Positions 1 through 8,550 of a DNA stretch of 64,000 nt are shown piece by piece. The notes under the pieces are model-generated. The model did no database searches and had not been told where the DNA came from. It was given only the letters and a program-made list of their open reading frames with translations. The translations under genes and the position numbers were made by a program. Numbering within the stretch: position 1 is the stretch's first letter; every line of letters starts with the position of its first letter. This DNA is from Ornithinibacillus massiliensis (GTDB lineage: Bacteria > Bacillota > Bacilli > Bacillales > Amphibacillaceae): contig NZ_JAGXBY010000002.1 of NCBI RefSeq assembly GCF_018310345.1, forward strand, positions 620,001 to 684,000, given 5' to 3'.

Positions 1-893
1 ACAAGAGCTATAATCGTTGTTAAGAAAAAGTTGATTGGAGTAAGGCCTAATAAGAATATAGTACCTGCAGCTATTAGTAATAACTTAGGATATTGCAATA
101 ATTGCTCTGCAACATCACTACCTAAATTATTACCGGATGCAGAACTACGAGTCACCACGATACCTGTAGCAGTAGATATTAATAGGGCAGGTATTTGACT
201 AACTAATCCATCCCCTACTGTTAATCGCATATACGTATCAATAGCCTCTTGAAACGTGTAACCTTTATCCATCATTCCAATCGCAATACCGAATAAAATA
301 TTGATGAGAACTATAATGATACCGGCAATGGCATCACCTTTAACGAACTTACTTGCACCATCCATAGAACCATGAAAATCCGCTTCATTTTCTACCTTTT
401 TCCTTCTATCTTTTGCTTCTTGTTCTGAAATAAGTCCCGCATTTAAATCTGCGTCAATACTCATTTGTTTTCCTGGCATCGCATCCAGTGAGAATCGAGC
501 TGCAACTTCTGATACACGTTCTGACCCTTTCGTAATAACCAAAAAGTTAATAATGACAAGAATGACGAACACTACAAAACCAACTAGTGGACTGTTTCCA
601 ATAACAAACGTACCGAACGTATCCACAACACCACCAGCATCAGCATTATTTAGAATGGAACGTGTTGTAGAAACATTCAACGCTAATCTAAACAAAGTTA
701 GTAACAGTAAAAGGGTTGGAAATACCGAGAACTGCAGTGGCTCTTGCGTGTTCATGGAAACTAATAGAACGATTAGTGCCAGAATAATATTAATTAAAAT
801 AAGTACACTGAGTAGCCATCCAGGTAGTGGAATGACTAACATGATAATGACTACTATTACAGCGATTAAAACGGAAAAATCACGGGCTTTCAT
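1..893 (-). CDS. flhA: FlhA, flagellar export gate (5' part, cut by window edge)
   Basis: FlhA is the large membrane subunit of the flagellar type III export gate and provides the cytoplasmic docking ring for substrates and chaperones. The reading frame opens at an ATG at 891-893 behind an AAGGAGA ribosome site and stays open to the left edge, giving about 297 N-terminal residues. The family signature is present near residue 75 (RLALNVSTTRSIL), followed by KGSERVSEVAARFSLDAMPG and the GDAIAGIII segment. Several hydrophobic spans match the N-terminal membrane domain; the C-terminal cytoplasmic domain lies outside the window. It follows flhB after about 20 bases, the usual fla/che order. Identification is firm; only completeness is unknown. 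Confidence 0.95.
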   Translation of the reverse strand, partial: MKARDFSVLIAVIVVIIMLVIPLPGWLLSVLILINIILALIVLLVSMNTQEPLQFSVFPTLLLLLTLFRLALNVSTTRSILNNADAGGVVDTFGTFVIGNSPLVGFVVFVILVIINFLVITKGSERVSEVAARFSLDAMPGKQMSIDADLNAGLISEQEAKDRRKKVENEADFHGSMDGASKFVKGDAIAGIIIVLINILFGIAIGMMDKGYTFQEAIDTYMRLTVGDGLVSQIPALLISTATGIVVTRSSASGNNLGSDVAEQLLQYPKLLLIAAGTIFLLGLTPINFFLTTIIAL

Positions 894-912
894 GGAAGTC
901 TCTCCTTAAGGT

Positions 913-1992
913 TTAAACTTTTTTCTCCATGCGGTATACATATGCTAATACTTCAGCAACCGCTTGATAAAATTCTTCTGGAACTACCTCACCAATCTCT
1001 ACCGAGGCATAAAGCGACCTTGCTAATGGTCTATTTTCTACAGTGATCACATTATTTGCTTTGGCAATCTCACGAATTTTAAATGCAATATGATCTACCC
1101 CCTTTGCTACAACATAAGGAGCACTTGCTTTTTCTTCATCATATTTAATGGCAATTGCGTAATGCGTTGGATTTGTAATTACTACATCGGCATTAGGAAT
1201 TTCACTCATCATCCGACGCATCGATATCTGTCTTTGTTTTTCTTTTATCTTAGATTTTATCAAAGGGTCCCCTTCGATATTTTTATATTCATCCTTAATG
1301 TCTTGTTTCGACATTCGGATGTTCTTCTCAAAGTCATATTTTTGATAAGTATAATCAAATACCGCTAAGAACAGTAGAGCTATCGTTGCTACAATTCCCA
1401 TGATTAAGGTTGTTCTTGCAAAAAAGGCAAGTGCATTCTCTGCGTTCTTAAACGCAATCATGAGCATGTCGTCCTTAAATAGCCAAATAACAAAGAATGT
1501 GATAGAGCCTATAACAACTATTTTTAAAAATGATTTCAATAATTCCACAAGTGCACGTAATGAAAAAATACGTTTTGCACCTTGAATAGGATCAATCTTC
1601 TTTAAATCAAATTTCAGTGGCTCTGTTGTAAATAAAAACCCAATTTGCATTAGATTAGACCCAACACCAGCTACCACTGCTATAATCATTACTGGTCCCA
1701 CTATTTTAGCGAATTCCAACATAATTTCTTTAAACAGCTGAAAGACGTTTTTTTCGGTAAGGTCCCAATGAATAAACTCGGTAAATGTGTGTTGGAAGAG
1801 GGCAAGCATATTATCCTTCATAAAACTTCCAAATACCGCCATCATGATTAAAACAAATAGTAGTAAAAAGGCTGTATTTACATCTTGACTTTTTGCTACT
1901 CTCCCTTTCTTTCTCTCATCGTTTCGTTTTTTTGGAGTTGCTTTTTCTGTTTTTTCTCCAGCAAAAAATTGGAGATCCAATCGTAATTGCAT
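913..1992 (-). CDS. flhB: FlhB, export gate and substrate-specificity switch
   Basis: FlhB sits in the flagellar export gate and switches substrate class from rod/hook to filament after autocleavage. The protein has the LQFFAGEKTEKATPKKR N-terminus typical of Bacillus FlhB, four hydrophobic spans, and the self-cleavage motif NPTH at about residues 274-277, with an 82-residue C-terminal cytoplasmic domain after it. I chose the ATG at 1992, which has GGAGGTG six bases upstream; the TTG five codons earlier overlaps that ribosome site. It starts one base after the fliR stop, so translation is probably coupled. A second FlhB-C-like protein (YlqH) is encoded at 27983-28261. Confidence 0.96.
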   Translation of the reverse strand: MQLRLDLQFFAGEKTEKATPKKRNDERKKGRVAKSQDVNTAFLLLFVLIMMAVFGSFMKDNMLALFQHTFTEFIHWDLTEKNVFQLFKEIMLEFAKIVGPVMIIAVVAGVGSNLMQIGFLFTTEPLKFDLKKIDPIQGAKRIFSLRALVELLKSFLKIVVIGSITFFVIWLFKDDMLMIAFKNAENALAFFARTTLIMGIVATIALLFLAVFDYTYQKYDFEKNIRMSKQDIKDEYKNIEGDPLIKSKIKEKQRQISMRRMMSEIPNADVVITNPTHYAIAIKYDEEKASAPYVVAKGVDHIAFKIREIAKANNVITVENRPLARSLYASVEIGEVVPEEFYQAVAEVLAYVYRMEKKV

Positions 1993-1993
1993 A

Positions 1994-2773
1994 TTAAGCA
2001 CCTCCAAATAACATCATTAACCCTTGAATTACTTCAAACATATAACGAAATAGATTTTTTACTAAAACGATATAGAGACTTAAGAAAACTAGGATCGCAA
2101 CAAAACTTACTAATATTTTTAAAGGTAGCCCCACTACAAATACATTCAGTTGGGGTACCGTTCTAGAAATAATTCCTAAGGCAACATCTACTAAGAATAG
2201 ACAGCCAACAATAGGAACCGCTATTTGGAAAGCTATAAGAAACATACTATTAAATGCCCTTATGACAAACTCTGCAATACTCCCGTTTTCAAACGGAATA
2301 AATGCATCTATTGGGATAAACGAATAGCTATTGACAATCCCATCTATTAAAATATGGTGACCATCAACCGATAATAAGAATAATAATGCGATAATATAGA
2401 AATATTGTCCTGTTATCGGGCTTTGTGCACCTGTTTGTGGATCCATAACATTTGCAATAGCAAACCCCATTTGAAAATCAATCAATCCACCTGCAACTTG
2501 AACAGCTGAAATGATAATATAGCCAATTAGTCCTATTAGAACCCCAACAAGTGCCTCTTTTATAATCAAAAATAAATATAATTCATCGAATATAATTCCA
2601 GATGGATCAACCGTATAAAAAATAATAAATGCTAAAAATACACTAATACCAATTCTAAATTGTACTGGAATGGTTCGATAAGAAAATAAAGGCATTGTAA
2701 CAAAGAACCCTAATACTCGGACTAATATAAGTAAAAAGACTGGAAAACTATTTATATTAATTAGCTCTAACAT
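1994..2773 (-). CDS. fliR: FliR, flagellar export gate protein
   Basis: FliR is a polytopic membrane protein that forms the FliPQR entry portal of the flagellar type III secretion channel. The 259-residue protein is almost wholly hydrophobic, with about six membrane spans, and has the family features GGLIDFQMGFAIANVMDP near residues 95-112 and PQLNVFVVGLPLK near 208-220. Length matches B. subtilis FliR (259 residues). It lies between fliQ and flhB with only a few bases on either side, consistent with tight co-translation of the export gate subunits. No deviation from the family was seen. Confidence 0.95.
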   Translation of the reverse strand: MLELININSFPVFLLILVRVLGFFVTMPLFSYRTIPVQFRIGISVFLAFIIFYTVDPSGIIFDELYLFLIIKEALVGVLIGLIGYIIISAVQVAGGLIDFQMGFAIANVMDPQTGAQSPITGQYFYIIALLFLLSVDGHHILIDGIVNSYSFIPIDAFIPFENGSIAEFVIRAFNSMFLIAFQIAVPIVGCLFLVDVALGIISRTVPQLNVFVVGLPLKILVSFVAILVFLSLYIVLVKNLFRYMFEVIQGLMMLFGGA

Positions 2774-2776
2774 TAT

Positions 2777-3052
2777 TTACCCTACAAACCGATTTAAATT
2801 TTGAAATAAATCTGCTGTGAATTCTACCAAGGTGGACAGCATCCAAGGACCGAAAAATAACAATCCAACTAAAACAGCTACAATTTTAGGAATAAAAGCA
2901 AGGGTCTGTTCCTGAATTTGTGTAGTTGCTTGGAATATACTAACTAGTAAACCAACAGCAAGTGCCAATATTAATAATGGACCTGTTATGAGAAGTACCG
3001 TATAAATGCCTTTTTCTGCCAGAGATAATACAAATTCACTACTCAAATCCAT
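2777..3052 (-). CDS. fliQ: FliQ, flagellar export gate protein
   Basis: FliQ is the small helical-hairpin subunit of the FliPQR export portal. The 91-residue protein has two long hydrophobic helices (about residues 15-40 and 52-76) with the conserved GLLVSIFQATTQIQEQTL loop containing the QTL stretch that faces the channel. The ATG is preceded by a GGAGGGG ribosome site. Size and position between fliP and fliR match the family exactly. Confidence 0.95.
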   Translation of the reverse strand: MDLSSEFVLSLAEKGIYTVLLITGPLLILALAVGLLVSIFQATTQIQEQTLAFIPKIVAVLVGLLFFGPWMLSTLVEFTADLFQNLNRFVG

Positions 3053-3081
3053 AACCCCTCCTTTCCCCTATTTTAAAGACG

Positions 3082-3747
3082 TCAGAACCCTGACAATAAA
3101 GAGTGCGTAATTAAATACCAACCATCAACCATTACGAATAAAAGTATTTTAAATGGCAATGAAATCATCACAGGTGGTAGCATCATCATCCCCATTGACA
3201 TAAGAATACTGGCAACCGCCATATCAATGATAAGAAATGGGATAAAAATCATAAAGCCCATTTGAAATGCTGTTTTCAATTCACTAATCGCAAAAGCTGG
3301 TACTAATGCGGTAAGCGGAATATCTTGAATGGTTTCCGGCGCTTCAATTTCGGCATAACTCAAAAAGAGTGCCAAATCTTTCTGTCTTGTATGTTTAGCC
3401 ATAAAGTTCTTAATGGGCTCACTAGCCCGGTCATATGCTTCATCCAGTGTAATTTCTTCATTAAATAATGGTTGTAACCCTTGTTGATAAACCTCGCTAA
3501 AAGTAGGTGCCATAATAAAAAATGTTAAAAATAATGCTAATCCAATTAACACTTGGTTCGGTGGCATTTGCTGTGTAGCCAGTGATGTTCTAACAAATGA
3601 TAGAACAATAACAATTCTAGTAAAGCTAGTCATTAAGATTAAAATCCCCGGCGCTAAGGAAAATACCGTTAGCAGTAGGATTAACCGTATCGATGTCGAA
3701 ACATTTGTAGGGTCGGAACCAGAAAACATATCGATAAATTCATTCAT
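3082..3747 (-). CDS. fliP: FliP, flagellar export gate protein
   Basis: FliP is the main pore-forming subunit of the flagellar export portal. The 221-residue protein has the two family signatures: FTRIVIVLSFVRTSLATQQ near residues 43-61 and FLIIDMAVASILMSMGMMM near 170-188. Hydrophobic segments at both ends flank a soluble loop (about 88-145). The ATG at 3747 overlaps the last codons of fliO, with an AAGGAAG ribosome site inside fliO, so coupling is likely. The N-terminus has no obvious cleavable signal peptide and fits the shorter Bacillus forms. Confidence 0.96.
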   Translation of the reverse strand: MNEFIDMFSGSDPTNVSTSIRLILLLTVFSLAPGILILMTSFTRIVIVLSFVRTSLATQQMPPNQVLIGLALFLTFFIMAPTFSEVYQQGLQPLFNEEITLDEAYDRASEPIKNFMAKHTRQKDLALFLSYAEIEAPETIQDIPLTALVPAFAISELKTAFQMGFMIFIPFLIIDMAVASILMSMGMMMLPPVMISLPFKILLFVMVDGWYLITHSLLSGF

Positions 3748-4408
3748 GGATATCTTCCTTCTCGGTATGCTTATTCACTAATTTTTTTCTATTTTCCTTC
3801 AGTTTCTCTAGCTCATTAGAGAATAGATTTTTAAAATTTGCGTTGGTATCATTCGAATTCTCATTTGTTTGCTTGTCTTTTCGTTGAAGAAGTGATAGCA
3901 AGTTTTCTGGTTTGAAATCAGACTGCTGGTTATAGCTACTTAGAATTTCTTCTTTCATCCCCTCATCTTCTATCTCTTCTAGAAGTTGAACATTCTCCCC
4001 TACACCTACAAGGTATACCTTACTTCCAACACGGATAATTTGGATTGATTTGCTAGGACCAACTGCTATTCCACCAAGATTTTCTAAAACCTTCACTTGA
4101 TTGAAAAGCTTATTACGTCTATTTAAGAACTTTAAAACGAAATATATTAATGCAAGAATGAGAAACAAAGCAAAAACCAATTTAACTAAATCAAAAACTA
4201 ATGAACCATTATCAGAACTAATACTTTGGTTAGGACTTAAGTTAACGGGGGATTCTTCTTCTGATTCTTGTTTATTCTGATCCTGATTTTCATCATATTG
4301 ATCAATAACCATATCACCATCAGCAAAAACAGTTAAAGGGGATACTATTAGGAATAGTAATAAACCAAGCAGAATCCCCGCACCACTTTTTATACCCAAT
4401 TTCCTCAC
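3740..4408 (-). CDS. fliO: FliO (FliZ in Bacillus), export gate assembly factor
   Basis: FliO helps FliP assemble into the export portal. The 222-residue protein begins with a signal-peptide-like stretch (positive start, hydrophobic residues about 9-30, AxA-like end at VFADG), then an acidic and Gln-rich linker, a membrane span at about residues 72-95, and a cytoplasmic domain containing LGGIAVGPSKSIQIIRVG, the FliO core. The Lys-rich tail overlaps the fliP start. The first in-frame codon is GTG at 4408 with a poor ribosome site; a TTG three codons in has GTGAGGAAA upstream but would shorten the signal peptide only slightly. Start uncertain, identity secure from context and architecture. Confidence 0.88.
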   Translation of the reverse strand: MRKLGIKSGAGILLGLLLFLIVSPLTVFADGDMVIDQYDENQDQNKQESEEESPVNLSPNQSISSDNGSLVFDLVKLVFALFLILALIYFVLKFLNRRNKLFNQVKVLENLGGIAVGPSKSIQIIRVGSKVYLVGVGENVQLLEEIEDEGMKEEILSSYNQQSDFKPENLLSLLQRKDKQTNENSNDTNANFKNLFSNELEKLKENRKKLVNKHTEKEDIHE

Positions 4409-4414
4409 CGTTTC

Positions 4415-4777
4415 TTAATCCAATGCTTTCTGGATTGCTTCAATTACTCGATCAGCCTGGAATGGTTTTACAATAAAATCCTTTGCTCCAGCTTGGATTG
4501 CATCAATAACCATCGCTTGTTGTCCCATAGCAGAGCACATAATAATTTTGGCAGCTGGACTTTGTTCTTTAATTTTTTTCAAAGCCGTAATACCATCCAT
4601 TTCTGGCATCGTAATATCCATCGTTACTAAATCTGGATTCAGTTCGTTAAAAAGCTCAATTGCTTGAAGACCATCTTGCGCTTCCCCAACTACTTCGAAA
4701 CCGTTCTTTAATAAAATATCCTTGATCATCATTCGCATAAAAGCTGCATCATCTACAATTAGAATGCGTTTACTCAT
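4415..4777 (-). CDS. cheY: CheY, chemotaxis response regulator
   Basis: CheY is a single-domain response regulator; phosphorylated by CheA, it binds the FliM/FliY switch and in Bacillus promotes counter-clockwise rotation. The 120-residue protein has the acidic pocket Asp9-Asp10, the phospho-acceptor Asp54 in TMDITMPEMDG, and the conserved Lys in VKPF near residue 104. It lies directly after fliY, whose product dephosphorylates CheY-P, as in B. subtilis. The ATG has GGAGGAATTTGAC upstream. Confidence 0.96.
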   Translation of the reverse strand: MSKRILIVDDAAFMRMMIKDILLKNGFEVVGEAQDGLQAIELFNELNPDLVTMDITMPEMDGITALKKIKEQSPAAKIIMCSAMGQQAMVIDAIQAGAKDFIVKPFQADRVIEAIQKALD

Positions 4778-4798
4778 GTCAAATTCCTCCTAGTATGA

Positions 4799-5956
4799 TT
4801 ATTTCAGCTTCATAAGTCGATCAGATTGACTTATGATATCCGTCACTCGAACACCAAAGTTCTCATCAATGACTACTACTTCCCCTTGAGCTATTAATTT
4901 TTCATTTACTAAAATATCTACTGGTTCCCCAGCTAATTTGTCTAGTTCAATAATAGAACCAGAGGTTAAATCTAGTATATCCTTTACAGTACGCCTAGTT
5001 CTTCCTAGCTCTACTGTTACTTTTAAAGGGATATCAAGTAACATATCTAAGTTCCTTGGCTGACTTACCATTTGGCTTTGCTGTTCAAAAGTTGAGAATT
5101 CAGCTTGTTGTATATTCGCCTGGTTTTGATTCATTGAATTACCGATTAATTGTGGCTCCGGTGTCGCTTCTCTAGTTAAAGTCGCATTGTTAGCTTGAAC
5201 TGGTGTTGTTTCTTGATAATTTACTGACTCCTCTATTGCCACAGCTGATTCCGAATGGCTTTCCTGACTATTATTCAATAATTCATCAACTAATTGTTTC
5301 GCAAAAGGAACTGGCATTAGCTGCATAATGTTAGAATCTATTAAGCTACCAACTTGAAGTTGGAAAGAAACTTTTACATACACATCTGCTGTACTGTCAT
5401 CTGCTGCATCTTGTAATTTTTCTTGCGATATGGACGGTGGTGAAATATCAACACGTTTAGCGAAAACAGTGGACATACTTGTTGCTGCTGCCCCCATCAT
5501 TTGATTCATCGCTTCTTGTACTGCGCTTAAATGAATCTCATTTAACTCTCCAAATGGGCCTAAACCATTTCCGCCAAGCATAATATCAGATATTATGGCA
5601 GCATCTTCTTTTTTAATAATTAGTACGTTCTTTCCAGTAAAACCTTCTACATAATTTACTTGAACACTTACATGTTCAAATTGAAATGCCTCTTCTACTT
5701 GTGATTTAGGAATTATCGATACTTTTGGTGTCGTAATTTCTACCTTTTGATTTAATAGGGTTGAAAGCGTAGTAGCAGAGCTTCCAAATGAAATGTTTCC
5801 AATTTCACCCAGCGTATCAATTTCTATTGATGAGAGATAATCACTCATATCAATCGAGCTTTCAGATGCATCATTTGTTTTCTCTTCGGAGTCATCATCC
5901 GCACCAACATTTAATAGAGCATCAATTTCATCCTGGGAAAGCATTCCATCATTCAT
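4799..5956 (-). CDS. fliY: FliY, switch protein with CheC-like and FliN domains
   Basis: FliY is the Gram-positive C-ring component that joins a CheC-like CheY-P phosphatase to a FliN domain. The N-terminal peptide (LSQDEIDALL) is the CheY-P docking motif also found in FliM. Two phosphatase helices are visible, LGEIGNISFGSSATTL near residue 52 and HLSAVQEAMNQMMGAAATSM near 145. A low-complexity Gln/Asn-rich linker (about 235-305) leads into the FliN-like C-terminus (LDIPLKVTVELGRTRRTV). The start overlaps the end of fliM; the ATG at 5956 is preferred over a TTG nine bases upstream because it is better spaced from the AAGGAG site. Confidence 0.94.
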   Translation of the reverse strand: MNDGMLSQDEIDALLNVGADDDSEEKTNDASESSIDMSDYLSSIEIDTLGEIGNISFGSSATTLSTLLNQKVEITTPKVSIIPKSQVEEAFQFEHVSVQVNYVEGFTGKNVLIIKKEDAAIISDIMLGGNGLGPFGELNEIHLSAVQEAMNQMMGAAATSMSTVFAKRVDISPPSISQEKLQDAADDSTADVYVKVSFQLQVGSLIDSNIMQLMPVPFAKQLVDELLNNSQESHSESAVAIEESVNYQETTPVQANNATLTREATPEPQLIGNSMNQNQANIQQAEFSTFEQQSQMVSQPRNLDMLLDIPLKVTVELGRTRRTVKDILDLTSGSIIELDKLAGEPVDILVNEKLIAQGEVVVIDENFGVRVTDIISQSDRLMKLK

Positions 5957-6947
5957 TTCCTTCAACTCCTTCCTTTATTTCTTCCAACACCTGAACAGAT
6001 AATTTGTTTTTGTATTTACCAGGCTGTACGTGGAATTTAGGTTCATCATTTATTTTTAAAATTAATGGTTGATCTATTGGATGATTTAGCGCAATCACAT
6101 CTTGTGAAGCTAAATCTAAAAATTGCTGAATACTCATAGTTGTTTCACCAAGAATTGCTTTCGCATCAACTGGAACCTTCTCAATATTCTTCGCCAGTTT
6201 GTCACTAGCCTCTGGATCACGTTTTTTAGTGGAGGTTTGCATCCAATATTGAACAGATAGCCTTGAAATAATAGGCTCTAAAACAATATGCGGGATACAT
6301 ATATTAATCATTCCACTTACTTCTCCAATAGCCGTATTTAAAGAAACAACGACTACTGTTTCATTGGGTGATACTAGCTGTAAAAACTGAGGATTAATCT
6401 CCATATCTTCTAGTTCTGGCTCTATATCAATTAAGGATGCCCATGCTTCCTTTAAACTAACTGTGGCCTTCTCAAATAACTGAGAGATTAATATCGTTTC
6501 TATTTCGGTTAGATTATCAATTTTATTGATTGAATCTCCTCTACCGCCTAGTAATCTATCTAACATCCCGTAAGCAATGTTCGGATTTACCTCCATAATA
6601 ATACGTCCATCCAATGGCGATACATTATAAAGATTTAATACCGTGACTTTGGGAATTGATCGGATAAATTCCTCATATGGAATTTGGTCAACTGATGCAA
6701 CGGTAATATTCACGTAGCTCCTCAGTTGTGATGAAAATAAAGTCGTTAATAACCTTGCGTAATTTTCATGAATTCTTCCGATACTACGAATTTGGTCTTT
6801 TGAAAATCGTAGCGCTCGCTTGAAATCATAGACACGAACCTTTTTTTCACTTTCTTCTTTTTTTAGTTCTTCTGCATCCATATCACCTGTTGTTAAAGCT
6901 GATAATAGTGCGTCGATTTCATTTTGCGAAAGAACTTCATCTGCCAA
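5949..6947 (-). CDS. fliM: FliM, flagellar motor switch protein
   Basis: FliM forms the middle of the C ring and binds CheY-P. The 332-residue protein carries the N-terminal CheY-binding peptide (LSQNEIDALLSAL, about residues 6-18), the middle domain with SSQLRSYVNITVASVDQ and MEVNPNIAYGMLDRLLGG, and a SpoA-like C-terminal domain (GETTMSIQQFLDLASQDVI). The best start is a TTG at 6947, with GGAGGTGAG about ten bases upstream; no ATG is available before the CheY-binding peptide. A TTG start would keep FliM synthesis modest relative to neighbours. Stop overlaps the fliY start. Confidence 0.95.
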   Translation of the reverse strand: MADEVLSQNEIDALLSALTTGDMDAEELKKEESEKKVRVYDFKRALRFSKDQIRSIGRIHENYARLLTTLFSSQLRSYVNITVASVDQIPYEEFIRSIPKVTVLNLYNVSPLDGRIIMEVNPNIAYGMLDRLLGGRGDSINKIDNLTEIETILISQLFEKATVSLKEAWASLIDIEPELEDMEINPQFLQLVSPNETVVVVSLNTAIGEVSGMINICIPHIVLEPIISRLSVQYWMQTSTKKRDPEASDKLAKNIEKVPVDAKAILGETTMSIQQFLDLASQDVIALNHPIDQPLILKINDEPKFHVQPGKYKNKLSVQVLEEIKEGVEGNE

Positions 6948-6978
6948 AGATACTCACCTCCATATAGGAGTATTTAGT

Positions 6979-7398
6979 CTACTGTAATATTTTATTGATT
7001 GTATAAACATCTTGTATGGTGCCTTCCGTCATGAGTTCATTTAGCTCCAGTTTAAGCGTATCCTCAACCTCGGAAAGGCCAGTTTTAAATTCTTGCTCAT
7101 CCATTTTCGCTAATTCCTTAATCAGTATGTTTCTTACTTGGAATTCACGTTTGGAGAGTTCTTCTCTTGCATGCTTACCATCTGTTATGATTTGAAATTG
7201 TATACGAACAAAGCTACCATCACTAAGGTCAGTTGTAATTTCAGGTGTTTGATAAGAATATTCGACAATCTCATCGATACTTTGTTCTCCATCTTTATCT
7301 TTCTTTTCTAGTACATTGAGGACAATTACTGCTCCAACAACACCTACTAAAATAATAATAACTAATGAAATTAGCATCGTTTTAACAAGTTTACTCAA
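6979..7398 (-). CDS. fliL: FliL, basal-body associated protein
   Basis: FliL is a bitopic membrane protein that encircles the stator and stabilises motor function. The 139-residue protein has a short cytoplasmic N-terminus, one membrane helix (about residues 7-28) and an extracytoplasmic domain ending in VYTINKILQ, as in the family. The start is a TTG at 7398 that overlaps the flbD stop, with GAGGTGA about ten bases upstream. Sequence is only weakly conserved in this family, so position and architecture carry much of the call. Confidence 0.9.
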   Translation of the reverse strand: MSKLVKTMLISLVIIILVGVVGAVIVLNVLEKKDKDGEQSIDEIVEYSYQTPEITTDLSDGSFVRIQFQIITDGKHAREELSKREFQVRNILIKELAKMDEQEFKTGLSEVEDTLKLELNELMTEGTIQDVYTINKILQ

Positions 7399-7609
7399 TT
7401 GAATTTTTCACCTCACTTAGTGAATGTATAATACCAATCCGCTTATAGTAAGCTGTTATACGTTCTGTTACATCTTCTTCTGTCTCTTTTACGACTACTT
7501 TTTTACCATTGATTAACGTAATCGTTGTATCTGGGTAGGATTGAATTTGTTCAATCATAAAAGCATTAACTGTAAAAGATTCACCATTTAGTCGTTTCAG
7601 TTTTATCAT
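7391..7609 (-). CDS. swrD: FlbD/SwrD, flagellar torque-related small protein
   Basis: This 72-residue protein is the FlbD family member called SwrD in B. subtilis, where it raises stator-driven torque and is needed for swarming. The family start [28 protein letters not shown] is recognisable in pieces: KLKRLNG at the N-terminus and the [19 protein letters not shown] core. It sits between flgG and fliL, as in B. subtilis. A strong hairpin lies just upstream, between flgG and this gene (7622-7656). Confidence 0.9.
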   Translation of the reverse strand: MIKLKRLNGESFTVNAFMIEQIQSYPDTTITLINGKKVVVKETEEDVTERITAYYKRIGIIHSLSEVKNSIE

Positions 7610-7621
7610 AAATTGGAAGAA

Positions 7622-7656
7622 GATGTCTGTAGAGGGGATTTCCCCCCTAAGACATC
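7622..7656 (-). other. Intra-operon hairpin between flgG and swrD
   Basis: The spacer holds an inverted repeat with 7-bp outer arms GATGTCT/AGACATC and an inner GGGG/CCCC stem. On the minus strand it is followed by TTCTTCC, not by a run of T, so it does not look like a normal intrinsic terminator. It may stabilise the upstream mRNA or act as a processing or partial attenuation site; that role is inferred. Confidence 0.5.
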
Positions 7657-7670
7657 ATCCTACCTCCCTA

Positions 7671-8471
7671 TTATCGTTTTAAATTAACGAGCTCTTGTAG
7701 GATTTCATCCGATGTTGTAATAATTCTAGTATTTGCTTGGAATCCACGCTGAGCTGTAATCATTTCCGTGAACTCTTCAGAAAGATCAACGTTAGACATT
7801 TCTAAAGCACCACTTACAATAGATGCACCGTCTGTTTCGGGGCTAACTAGACCAGTATATCCAGCGTTTGTGCTATTTAAAAAGAGATTGCTTCCTGCTT
7901 TTTCCAGCCCTGCCGGATTAGAGAAATTAGCAAGTACAATCTGACCTGCAACTTGAGGAATTCCCTCTTCATCAACGTAATTAATCGTTCCATCTTTTTG
8001 CACACTAAAACTTTGTGCATTTTCAGGAATCTGAATTTGACTCGTTTCCCCCTCTTCTCCAAATCCCATAAGATAATAACCTTGTGGATTAACAATATAA
8101 CCATCTTGATCAAGATAGAAATTACCCGCTCTCGTGTAATAGGTTGTATCTCCATCTTGTAAAACAAACATCCCATCTCCCTCTAAAGCAAAATCTAGTG
8201 GACTATTTGTTGTTTGACGGAAACCTTGGGTATGAATATTATCGATAGAACCTAATTGCGCCCCCAAACCAACTTGTGCTGGGTTAATCCCACCTCGAGT
8301 AGCAGTTGGACCTTGTGCACCAGATGTCATCTGACTCATCATATCCTGAAAGGTAACACGACCTTTCTTAAAGCCTGATGTGTTAACATTGGCAATGTTA
8401 TTCCCAATAACATCTAATTTTGTTTGAAAATTTTTCATTCCAGAAATACCAGCATACATTGAACGTAGCAT
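7671..8471 (-). CDS. flgG: FlgG/FlgE-type rod-hook protein
   Basis: This 266-residue protein belongs to the FlgE/FlgF/FlgG family of axial proteins and corresponds to the B. subtilis fla/che operon gene historically called flgE and later flgG. The N-terminus MLRSMYAGISGMKNFQTKLD and the DVIGNNIANVNTSGFKK motif are the signature of rod/hook proteins; the C-terminus ends in the coiled-coil element EFTEMITAQRGFQANTRIIT. I chose the ATG at 8471, giving MLRS and a GGGGAG site seven bases upstream; another ATG two codons earlier is too close to that site. The short length excludes a full E. coli-type FlgE hook protein but fits the Bacillus gene. Confidence 0.93.
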   Translation of the reverse strand: MLRSMYAGISGMKNFQTKLDVIGNNIANVNTSGFKKGRVTFQDMMSQMTSGAQGPTATRGGINPAQVGLGAQLGSIDNIHTQGFRQTTNSPLDFALEGDGMFVLQDGDTTYYTRAGNFYLDQDGYIVNPQGYYLMGFGEEGETSQIQIPENAQSFSVQKDGTINYVDEEGIPQVAGQIVLANFSNPAGLEKAGSNLFLNSTNAGYTGLVSPETDGASIVSGALEMSNVDLSEEFTEMITAQRGFQANTRIITTSDEILQELVNLKR

Positions 8472-8500
8472 TTTCATACTCCCCTTTTTCGGTTAAATTT

Positions 8501-8550
8501 AAGCTGTATCAATCAGTCAACAGCTTTTGGCTTCCCATAAGGGTCCAGCC
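8501..8550 (-). other. Two adjacent hairpins upstream of flgG
   Basis: Between the TIGR02530 gene and flgG lie two inverted repeats: GGCT/AGCC with an inner CCC/GGG stem (8529-8550), abutting the stop codon of the upstream gene, and AAGCTGT/ACAGCTT (8501-8507 with 8520-8526). On the minus strand the second is followed by AAATTT, too weak for a confident terminator. They could tune flgG expression or protect mRNA ends; no function is proven. Confidence 0.45.

Noticed and set aside
553..909. A 118-codon open frame on the plus strand
   Set aside because: It is antisense to flhA, whose family signature is clear on the minus strand; Thr/Asn-rich chance frame with no ribosome site.
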